A DNA stretch of 54,938 nucleotides, from the NCBI GenBank assembly GCA_016930485.1, contig JAFGGP010000017.1, forward strand, positions 1-54,938. The letters run 5' to 3'. The notes beneath the pieces were generated by a model. It did not search any database. It was given only the letters and a program-made list of their open reading frames with translations, and had not been told where the DNA came from. Source of the stretch: Candidatus Omnitrophota bacterium (GTDB taxonomy: Bacteria; Omnitrophota; Gorgyraeia; JAFGGP01). Every line of letters starts with the position of its first letter. Positions within the stretch are counted from its first letter, which is position 1. A program made the translations under genes and the position numbers. Of the stretch, positions 15,879-23,105 are shown in pieces.

Positions 15879-16421
15879 TCACTTCTCTATCGATACATCT
15901 TGCTGTATTGTATCTGGTGTATTAACTCTTCTATCAAACGCCCCGTCCAAATCCGTATCTTGCTCCAATGCCACCATCTGTCCCTGCTGATAAAAACACC
16001 TGAGATCAACATTGCCGTCATAGTTTTTGTCAAGCTCTTGGCGGACAAGGTTATTGTCCTTAAAATAGGCCCATACATCAGGGGTGCCGTCGCCGTTTTT
16101 ATCTGCTGACTGATATTTGGTTGTCCCGTCCGGATTATAGGAAACCCATATCTCTGGTGTGCCGTTGTTGTCACTATCAACCTCTACTTCATATAGCAGT
16201 CCTTTGCGAAATGTGCCCCAGACATCCTTTTTGCCGTCTTGGTTTCTATCAACCTCGAAGTGCTGAGGCATGCCGTCTTCACTATAAAAAATCTTCATAT
16301 CGGGTGTGCCGTCTTTATCCCGGTCTAGTTCCTGCGCAATCTCCGCGGCATAACCAAAAAAAGGCACGCAAAGGATAAACACGCCACAAAAAACGAAGAT
16401 AAACAATAGGTTATGTTTCAC
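15879..16421 (-). CDS. Small secreted protein with six DxDxDG-type repeats
   Basis: The 180-residue product has a hydrophobic signal peptide ending near FGYAAE. Six repeats of about 22-24 residues follow, each starting with an Asp-rich loop (DRDKDGTPD, DRNQDGKKD, DSDNNGTPE, DKNGDGTPD, DKNYDGNVD, DTDLDGAFD) and continuing with two short strands carrying an aromatic residue and a Glu. The loops resemble calcium-binding loops of EF-hand or thrombospondin type-3 repeats, so a periplasmic or extracellular calcium-binding role is plausible. It starts with GTG after AAAGGAG, three bases from the preceding stop, between two pump genes. It may be a pump accessory protein; there is no direct evidence for that. 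Confidence 0.85.
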   Translation of the reverse strand: MKHNLLFIFVFCGVFILCVPFFGYAAEIAQELDRDKDGTPDMKIFYSEDGMPQHFEVDRNQDGKKDVWGTFRKGLLYEVEVDSDNNGTPEIWVSYNPDGTTKYQSADKNGDGTPDVWAYFKDNNLVRQELDKNYDGNVDLRCFYQQGQMVALEQDTDLDGAFDRRVNTPDTIQQDVSIEK

Positions 16422-16424
16422 GAA

Positions 16425-17306
16425 TCATAACTCCTTTTTTTCAAATATGTTATGCTTTTTCCCTTTGGTCGGCGCAAGTTCCTCAGGCACTCTTTGATCC
16501 AGCCCTTCTATGCTCTTCTCATCCTCCTCTTTTTTATCCTGTCGAGGCTCTTGCTGTAACTCGCCCGCTTCTTCTCCGGCACTCTCTATTTCATACGCTT
16601 CTTTGAGTGATGTCTCGGTCTCCTTGAGCGCCTCTTCAAGTTTCTCCGGTTCTTGTTTGTCTACCTCTTTGACGTTCTCTTCTTCCGCATCTTGTTCAGT
16701 CCCCTCTTGCAACTCACCGGCCTCCTCGGCAGTCTCTATGTCATAGGCCTCTTTGAGTGATGTCTCGGTCTCCTTGAGCGCCTCTTCAGGAATAACACTG
16801 ATAAAATATATCTCAGAAATACCGGAGCCTGTGATTCCCGTAACAAGGGTTTCGCTATACACAACATTAACCGGATCACCTATGTTAAGTTTTGTTATAT
16901 CGGACGGTGCCCCTTGTATCAGAATCTGGCTCTTCTCAAGATTAAAAATCGCTGTTATCTCCTCCTTGAAAAGACCGCTGCGGACCGTAATCGCATATGT
17001 CCCGTCATCCTTATGCCGGATAGCAGTAACCTTCCCAATCATCTGAGACATAAGCACCGGGGCAGGAAGAATGGTCTGTGTCGGCATCATAGGTACCGAT
17101 CCCATCGTTGTGGGGATATTCGGGGTCGTACGAGGCTGCATATACTGCTGGGGTAACGGTGGAGATGAAGGCTGCCGTATCTCGGCCGGCGTCTGAGGTA
17201 CAACCACGGTTGACGGGGTCCGCTGTCTGTTGTCCTGCGCAATGCTTTCTCCAACAATGCCCGTTAATAGGTATACACATACACAAAAAATGAACATTTT
17301 TTTCAT
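16425..17306 (-). CDS. Secreted protein with an OB-like domain and duplicated Glu-rich tail
   Basis: I chose the ATG at 17306 because GGGAG lies six bases upstream. The 293-residue product has a signal peptide, a Pro/Gln/Thr-rich segment, then a beta-rich domain (about residues 85-170: GKVTAIRHKDDGTYAITV ... NIGDPVNVVYS) that resembles DUF5666/OB-fold proteins. The C-terminal third is a Glu-rich tail built from an internal duplication: EALKETETSLKEAY occurs twice, each followed by an EEAGELQ-like stretch. The tail would be an extended or coiled-coil acidic arm in the periplasm. The gene lies between the two RND genes. I infer an envelope accessory protein of the pump; its function is unknown. 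Confidence 0.85.
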   Translation of the reverse strand: MKKMFIFCVCVYLLTGIVGESIAQDNRQRTPSTVVVPQTPAEIRQPSSPPLPQQYMQPRTTPNIPTTMGSVPMMPTQTILPAPVLMSQMIGKVTAIRHKDDGTYAITVRSGLFKEEITAIFNLEKSQILIQGAPSDITKLNIGDPVNVVYSETLVTGITGSGISEIYFISVIPEEALKETETSLKEAYDIETAEEAGELQEGTEQDAEEENVKEVDKQEPEKLEEALKETETSLKEAYEIESAGEEAGELQQEPRQDKKEEDEKSIEGLDQRVPEELAPTKGKKHNIFEKKEL

Positions 17307-17385
17307 TTTCAACTCCCATGATTGGTTCGCGGGCTACTCGGATTCTACGAGTTCGCGAGTTATTTTTTTCGTCCGTTCTTCTAAT

Positions 17386-17413
17386 CGCTATCCGCTAGTC
17401 GCTAAACGCTATA
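17386..17413. repeat. Four tandem heptamers CGCTANN
   Basis: CGCTATC, CGCTAGT, CGCTAAA and CGCTATA follow each other without a gap immediately downstream of the stop codon of the first RND gene. No function is evident. Simple-sequence remnants of this type recur in other intergenic stretches of the window. Confidence 0.8.
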
Positions 17414-17415
17414 GC

Positions 17416-20400
17416 TTATTCTGCTAATTCATACCACCTGCCGGGACCAAGGGGCCCCTTCCCGTGCACCAGATTACGATCTACAAGGTCTTTAAGGTCC
17501 CGTGCAGCAGTAGGTACCGATACCTTAAATATCACTGAATACTGCTTTCTGGTAAGGCGTTTATACACCTTCAGGAATTCCAATGCCTTCTCCTGCCTCT
17601 CATTAAGCAGCCTCTCTTCAGACCCTGGAATAATAAAATCGGGGGGCGGTACCGGAAGCTGGCCGATATCAGGCTGCGGCGGCTCCAGTGCCTCAGTCTT
17701 CTCTTCCGCAGGCTGTTCCCCCACCGCTCCTTCTTCTCTCTGAATGCCCTCTTCCTGCTCCTTCTCAGATGACTGCGGCCCTTCTATTGGAGGCAGACGA
17801 TCTTCTTCCTCGGTGCGTTCCAGGTGCGGCTTTTCTTCAGGCTTCTCTTCTTCCGGTGACTCTGCCTGTCCTTCTTCAGGCTTTTTGTCTTCAAGCCTCT
17901 CTTCCTCCGGTGATTTTCTCCGTTCTTCTTCGGGTCCTTTTTCTTCCACCGGTTCTATCTCTCTTTCTTCCTGGAAGGACTCAAACGGTATCTCCTGCGA
18001 TGTCTCTTTCTCTTCTATCTCGCGAGAAACCTCGGTTGGCTCTGGCGAAAAAGCCCCCTTCTCTTCTTTCTCTGTGTCAGGTTCTTCTTGCACCTTTTCT
18101 TCTTTTTCTTCCCGCGGTCTCTTCTTCTTGCGTGCTATCGGATAGTCGAGTCGATCAAGCCAGGAGAGATCGGCAGGGCCCTTTCTTGTCGGTTCTGACG
18201 GGATATCCTCCTTCTGCTGAACCATTTCGTCTTGATGCGTCTCTTCCTGCCTCTCTATCGTGTCTTCTTTTTTTGTAACCCGCTGAAACCAGGGTCTTTC
18301 TCGCGGCAGCGACTCTTCTATATCATCATCTGAAGGGGAAAGAATATCCCGCATGCCCTTTAAAAAAAGCCCTATCATCTCGGAAAAGGACGAAAGCTGG
18401 CCGACGGCTGACAGCATCCCTCCCGGTGTCCCGGCCGGCTGAAATGCGAGGTCGCCTGCCCTAACGCCCATTCTCTCCCCCGCGCCTCCCCTGACATACT
18501 CAGCCGCGCACTCCCGGTCTTCTTTCTTGGAGGCAATGCCGAAGAAAATAACCGGAATGACTACGAGCGTCAAAAAGGTGGACACGATAAGACCGCCCAT
18601 AACCGTCAATGCCATTGGGGCCATAAGTCCGCCGCTTACTGCCATAGGAATCCATCCAAGCACTGTCGTCAGGGTAGTCATCAAAATAGGGCGTAACCGG
18701 CTCTGGGCTGCCTCCCGCACGGCATCAAAAAGCGTCTGTCCCTCAAGTCGCAGGAGATTAATGGTATCTATCAATACGATACCGTTATTGACCACGATTC
18801 CACCCAGAATAATAATTCCCAAAAGCACCACGGCGCTCATCGGGGTACCGGTCAATAGCAAAGTCCAGGCTATGCCTATCAGGGAAAGGGGTACGGTAAA
18901 CATAATAACAAAAGGTTGCCATAGACTTTCAAACAGTGACGCCATAATCATATAGACCAGCACGATCGCAAAGATCAGGGCAAAACGCAGGCTGCCGAAG
19001 GACTCCTCCATCTGTTGTCTCTCGCCCGTGAGGGAAACAACATAGTCTCCCTGCCGTTCTCCTGCGAGCCATTCCTCCTGAAAGGAGGCAAGGAATACAT
19101 CAACATCCTCCAGAATCTGGCTTAACGGCCGCTGCGTCACGTTGGCACTGATGAAGACAACGCGTTGCTGGTCAATTCTCTTGATCTCGCTGGGGCCTAC
19201 ATCCTTGGTAATGTACGCCACCTCCTTGAGTGGCACCTCAAGATCCAAGGGCGAATGCACCAATAACCCCCGCAACTGCACCAGATCCTTTCTGTCTCTT
19301 TCCTGAAGCCTGACCCGGATATCCGTTTCTTTTCCGCCCTCTTTAAACTTGCTTGCTATCGCCCCTTTCACCGCGATGTGCGTCGTGAGGGCAATCTCAT
19401 TGACCGCGAGCTGATAAAATGAGGCCTTATCCTTGATAACGTTAACCTTGATTTCCGGATGCGGAAGCGATAGGGAGGTCTTGACACCGTAGATCCCCTG
19501 AATCCTCAAAAGGCCCCGCTGGACCTCCTCTGCCCCGCGTTTCAGCTTATCAAGCTCTTTCCCCTTCAATTCAACAACGATCGGGCTGCCCCCCTGAAAG
19601 GCGGATGCGAATAAACTCTCCTGAGCAACATACTCTACCTCCGCCCCCTCAAGGGCCATCTTGTCGGTTTTGGCCTTGACCATCTGTATTAACTGATTGG
19701 TCGATATTGCCCTTTTTCCTTTCAGATTAACGATAATCTGGGCCTGATGCACACCGAGCGTTTCGATAACATCACCCGAGTCACGGCTCTTGGAAGAACC
19801 GATATTAACGGTGACGGACTCTACTGGATCGTACTCGCTTAAAAGCCGCTCGATTGCCTGAGAGACACGGTCTGTCACCTCAAGGCGGGTGCCGGTCGGC
19901 ATATTTACTTTTATAACAAACTGCCCTTCATCGACCTTCGGCATAAATTCCTTATTAATAACGGTGAACAACATCATGCTGACCACAAAGAGGATAGACA
20001 CTGACGACAGTATGAGAAAGCGCTTATTAAGGAGGCTGCCAATAACATCGGCATACATTTTTTCTATCTTGATGAAGGGGTGCGGTTTCTCTTCCTTTTT
20101 TTTCTGTGTCGCCTCTACTGCAATGGGAGCTCCGTCCTTCTGGCCGAGTGTCCGGGCCGCATCGCCTGCCACAAGACGCGGTATCAGGGAAAGGGCAACG
20201 AACACAGAGGCAGACAGGGAGAAAATAACGGTCCAGGCAAGCTCTTTAAATAACTGGCCCGCTACCCCGATAGAATACAGTATCATCGGTGCAAACACAC
20301 ATATTGTAGTAAGCGTGGACGCCCACACCGCGTTATTCATTTCGTTCGCTCCGTCGCGGGCGGCATCGACAATCCCTTTCCCTTCTTCCTGCAACCGGAA

Positions 20401-21702
20401 GATATTCTCCATGACCACAATGCTGTTATCAACCAGCATTCCTATGCCAAGCGCAAGCCCCATCAGGCTCATCATATTTATCGTGATACCGATAAAGTAC
20501 ATCAGGCTGAACGTAGCCAGAATCGAGATCGGTATCGAAGTGGCAACAATAAGCGAATTTTTTATGTCGCGGAGAAAAAAAAGCAGGACCAAAAATACAA
20601 GGACGCCTCCGATCAGAGCGGAATCCCTTACCTCATTGATTGATTTTTTGATGAACGCTGACTGGTCGTAGACAATGGCTATGTCCACATCCTGCGGAAG
20701 ATCTATCCTAAGCTGCTCGAGCCGTTTTTGAACAGCATTCGAAACGCTGATGGTATTGGCGCCGGCCTGCTTTAACACCGAAAGTGAGATATTTTCAATC
20801 CCGTTATAGCGTGATACACTCGTTTTTTCCCGGTATGTTTCTTTTACATCGCCGAGGTCGCCAAGGGCAATAAATCGTGAGGTGGTCTCAGACTCCTCTT
20901 TTTTGCCCCTAAGCATGCTTTTCCTTTCGTCCTCCGCCTCCCCGGTCTTCCGGCTCAGTTCTTCTACCCGAACCACCATTTTTTTCAGATCGCCCACTGT
21001 TTTAAACTCGCCCATCGTCCTGATGAGATATTCATAAAAACTCTCCTCAATGGTCCCGGCAGGATAATTTAAGTTTGACTTGCCGACTGCTTCATTAATC
21101 CGCGAAATCGGCACGTTATGTGCCTGAAGCCTGGCCTGATCGAGTTCGATCAGGATCTCGCGGTCGACGCCGCCGCTCAGACTTGCCGAGGCAACGCCCT
21201 CCACCTTCTCCAATTCATCCTTAATGCGCTTACGGACAAACTCTTTCAAATCCGCCGGGTGTCTCTCACCGGTAATACTTAACACCATGATCGGCAGCTC
21301 AAAGGGATTAAACTTCATCACGATGGGGTCGCTCGCCTCATTCGGCAGGCGCTCTTTTACCAGATCGATCTTTTCACGGACCGCAAGCGCGGCAAAATCC
21401 ATATTGGTGCCCCAGCCAAACTCGGCAACCACCAATGAGGTCCCCTCGCGTGACGTTGAACTTACCCGCTTCACCTTGCTGACGGTGCCGACACCTTCCT
21501 CGATAACCTTGGTAATGAGGGTTTCCACTTCTTCTGGGGCCGCGTTTTCGTAATTGGTGACGATGGAAAGTTGGGGATAGTTGAGGGCAGGAAATAATTC
21601 TTGAGGTAATTTACCGAGGGAAATAATACCCAGCAGCATTATCCCTATAAAAACCATGGTGATGGTAACAGGCCGCTGTACCGCTAGACTTGGCAAACTC
21701 AT
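17416..21702 (-). CDS. RND-family permease fused to an acidic cytoplasmic tail and winged-helix domain
   Basis: Residues 1 to about 1055 form a full HAE1-type RND permease (TM1 VTITMVFIGIMLLG; TM4 LALGIGMLVDNSIVVMEN; late TM GIVVNNGIVLIDTIN). The protein then continues for about 370 residues. A linker very rich in Glu, Lys and Pro (about 1060-1360) leads to a C-terminal domain (about 1365-1428) starting LLNERQEKALEFLK. That domain contains a helix-turn-helix-like TAARDLKDLVDRNLV and a wing-like end GPGRWYEL, resembling the winged helices at the end of Fic-family and related regulators. RND C-termini are cytoplasmic, so the domain could reach DNA. The frame is unbroken. A pump that also senses or regulates is inferred; ordinary RND proteins are about 1,030-1,050 residues. 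Confidence 0.93.
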   Translation of the reverse strand: MSLPSLAVQRPVTITMVFIGIMLLGIISLGKLPQELFPALNYPQLSIVTNYENAAPEEVETLITKVIEEGVGTVSKVKRVSSTSREGTSLVVAEFGWGTNMDFAALAVREKIDLVKERLPNEASDPIVMKFNPFELPIMVLSITGERHPADLKEFVRKRIKDELEKVEGVASASLSGGVDREILIELDQARLQAHNVPISRINEAVGKSNLNYPAGTIEESFYEYLIRTMGEFKTVGDLKKMVVRVEELSRKTGEAEDERKSMLRGKKEESETTSRFIALGDLGDVKETYREKTSVSRYNGIENISLSVLKQAGANTISVSNAVQKRLEQLRIDLPQDVDIAIVYDQSAFIKKSINEVRDSALIGGVLVFLVLLFFLRDIKNSLIVATSIPISILATFSLMYFIGITINMMSLMGLALGIGMLVDNSIVVMENIFRLQEEGKGIVDAARDGANEMNNAVWASTLTTICVFAPMILYSIGVAGQLFKELAWTVIFSLSASVFVALSLIPRLVAGDAARTLGQKDGAPIAVEATQKKKEEKPHPFIKIEKMYADVIGSLLNKRFLILSSVSILFVVSMMLFTVINKEFMPKVDEGQFVIKVNMPTGTRLEVTDRVSQAIERLLSEYDPVESVTVNIGSSKSRDSGDVIETLGVHQAQIIVNLKGKRAISTNQLIQMVKAKTDKMALEGAEVEYVAQESLFASAFQGGSPIVVELKGKELDKLKRGAEEVQRGLLRIQGIYGVKTSLSLPHPEIKVNVIKDKASFYQLAVNEIALTTHIAVKGAIASKFKEGGKETDIRVRLQERDRKDLVQLRGLLVHSPLDLEVPLKEVAYITKDVGPSEIKRIDQQRVVFISANVTQRPLSQILEDVDVFLASFQEEWLAGERQGDYVVSLTGERQQMEESFGSLRFALIFAIVLVYMIMASLFESLWQPFVIMFTVPLSLIGIAWTLLLTGTPMSAVVLLGIIILGGIVVNNGIVLIDTINLLRLEGQTLFDAVREAAQSRLRPILMTTLTTVLGWIPMAVSGGLMAPMALTVMGGLIVSTFLTLVVIPVIFFGIASKKEDRECAAEYVRGGAGERMGVRAGDLAFQPAGTPGGMLSAVGQLSSFSEMIGLFLKGMRDILSPSDDDIEESLPRERPWFQRVTKKEDTIERQEETHQDEMVQQKEDIPSEPTRKGPADLSWLDRLDYPIARKKKRPREEKEEKVQEEPDTEKEEKGAFSPEPTEVSREIEEKETSQEIPFESFQEEREIEPVEEKGPEEERRKSPEEERLEDKKPEEGQAESPEEEKPEEKPHLERTEEEDRLPPIEGPQSSEKEQEEGIQREEGAVGEQPAEEKTEALEPPQPDIGQLPVPPPDFIIPGSEERLLNERQEKALEFLKVYKRLTRKQYSVIFKVSVPTAARDLKDLVDRNLVHGKGPLGPGRWYELAE
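17419..17610 (-). other. C-terminal winged-helix domain of the RND fusion
   Basis: The last 64 residues of the fusion carry NERQEKALEFL (helix 1), LTRKQYSVIF (helix 2), SVPTAARDLKDLV (recognition-helix-like) and a Gly-rich wing before WYELAE. This follows the usual order of a winged helix that recognises DNA. The assignment is by pattern; the domain could instead be a protein-binding winged helix. Confidence 0.7.
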
Positions 21703-21774
21703 ACGTTAAATACTTCACCCCCTTATACCACAACACTATGTGTCTCTTTACCAAGGTACACTCACGTTTATAGG

Positions 21775-22989
21775 TTAAATATCACTTTCTTTGATCTCGG
21801 TAATCTCAACCTCGCGTCCGTCTTTGAGTGTCTCGTGGGTCTCCACAACAACAAGCTCGCCTTCCTCTAACCCTGACTCAATCTGCGCGTAATCGGTGGT
21901 TACGTAACCGATCTGTATCTGCCGCTGTTTTGCCACCTTCTCGTCCTCCACAACAAAAACGCTGTATCCTTCCTCGGTCTTTTCGAGTGCCATGCTCGGC
22001 ATAACCAGTGCGTCTTCCATCTCGAAGATACGCACCATACACCTGGCAAACATGCCGGGAAGCAGTTGATTATCGGGATTTTCTATTTTTACCTTGACCG
22101 TCAGCGTCCTGGTTTTTCCTTCCAGGGCAGGGGTAATATTATCAACAAGGCCGGTAAATTTCTTTCCTGGATAGGCATCAACCTCAACCTCAACCTCCTG
22201 ATCAAAGGCGATCTTCTCGATATCCTTCTCGATCACCCCCAGCACGGCGTAGACCTCAAATATCTCGGTCAACTCAACGGTATCATTCTGAGGTGTGACA
22301 AACTCCCCGGGCTCAATTTTTTTAGAGGTGATAACACCAGCGGATGGGGCATGCAGTTTTGTCTTGGTAAGGTCGGATTCGGCGCTCTCCAGTTCTACCT
22401 GGGTAGCAGCAAGCTGTTTTTCGGCAACCTGGGCCTCTATCTCTACCTCCTTCACCTTGGCCTCGACGATCGCCCCCATTTCGTACAGTTGTCTGTGTAT
22501 CGCCAGCTTCTGCAGGGCCCCCTGATGAGATACCTCTGCGGATGCAACCTTGGAAGCAGCGTATTTGACTTTCAGCCGAGCATCCTTATCATCCAGCTCT
22601 CCGACAAGATCCCCTTTACTTACCAAATCGCCCTCTCGCACATAGAGCTGCGTCAAGACGCCGGAGATCTCGAACTTCAGCGGAATGGTAGATATGCCTT
22701 CGATAGTGCCCATAACAGGCAGATTATCCTCGAAATAGGTCCTTGCCACCCGGAATACCTTAACCGGTGCCGGCTTCTCTTCCTGCTGGGCCTCTTCTTC
22801 CTCTACCATGGTCTCTTGTTTTGTCCCGGTCCGTAACAGCGCGCTGATCTTGGCGCCGCCCGGCAGCTGTTCCAAAGGAATCTTATCTAAAATAGCCTCT
22901 CTCCCTACATAGATGATTACCATCGCGATAAAAAGTAAAAGTGAAATACTGAATATTCTCTTTCCAAATCTTGACCAACGGATCTTCAT
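21775..22989 (-). CDS. Periplasmic adaptor subunit (membrane fusion protein) of the RND system
   Basis: I chose the ATG at 22989 because GGAGAG lies six bases before it and the upstream extension lacks signal-like character. The 404-residue product has one N-terminal membrane anchor (ISLLLFIAMVIIYVG), a split lipoyl/barrel-sandwich region (LKFEISGVLTQLYVREGDLV ... LHAPSAGVITSKKIEPGEFV), a long alpha-hairpin between the halves, then beta-barrel and membrane-proximal domains (LLPGMFARCMV ... GLEEGELVVVE). It would join the inner-membrane RND trimer to the TolC-like channel encoded upstream. It is the only adaptor in the operon although two pumps are present. Spacing to the RND gene is 72 bases. 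Confidence 0.95.
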   Translation of the reverse strand: MKIRWSRFGKRIFSISLLLFIAMVIIYVGREAILDKIPLEQLPGGAKISALLRTGTKQETMVEEEEAQQEEKPAPVKVFRVARTYFEDNLPVMGTIEGISTIPLKFEISGVLTQLYVREGDLVSKGDLVGELDDKDARLKVKYAASKVASAEVSHQGALQKLAIHRQLYEMGAIVEAKVKEVEIEAQVAEKQLAATQVELESAESDLTKTKLHAPSAGVITSKKIEPGEFVTPQNDTVELTEIFEVYAVLGVIEKDIEKIAFDQEVEVEVDAYPGKKFTGLVDNITPALEGKTRTLTVKVKIENPDNQLLPGMFARCMVRIFEMEDALVMPSMALEKTEEGYSVFVVEDEKVAKQRQIQIGYVTTDYAQIESGLEEGELVVVETHETLKDGREVEITEIKESDI

Positions 22990-23105
22990 GGTGTCTCTCC
23001 AGAAAAAGTCTCGTTGTAGATAACAATTTCCCGCCCTCGAAACCGCACCGATGGACTCGCGCAGGGGGGGCAATGGAGTCGTTGAGCCCTGTCAACGCCC
23101 CTTAT

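Noticed and set aside
16753-17046. Plus-strand Ser-rich frame
   Set aside because: It is the shadow of the repeated Glu-rich tail on the minus strand.
17386-17413. Possible CRISPR-like array from the CGCTANN heptamers
   Set aside because: Units are only seven bases long with no spacers.
17688-18278. Plus-strand open frame of 196 codons, Leu/Pro/Ser rich
   Set aside because: It is the antisense shadow of the Glu-rich linker of the RND fusion (GAA/GAG codons read as TTC/CTC).
19889-20671. Plus-strand open frame of 260 codons
   Set aside because: It is antisense to conserved RND porter and membrane segments and has no start signal.
22066-22836. Plus-strand open frame of 256 codons
   Set aside because: It is antisense to the adaptor gene, which has clear domain evidence.
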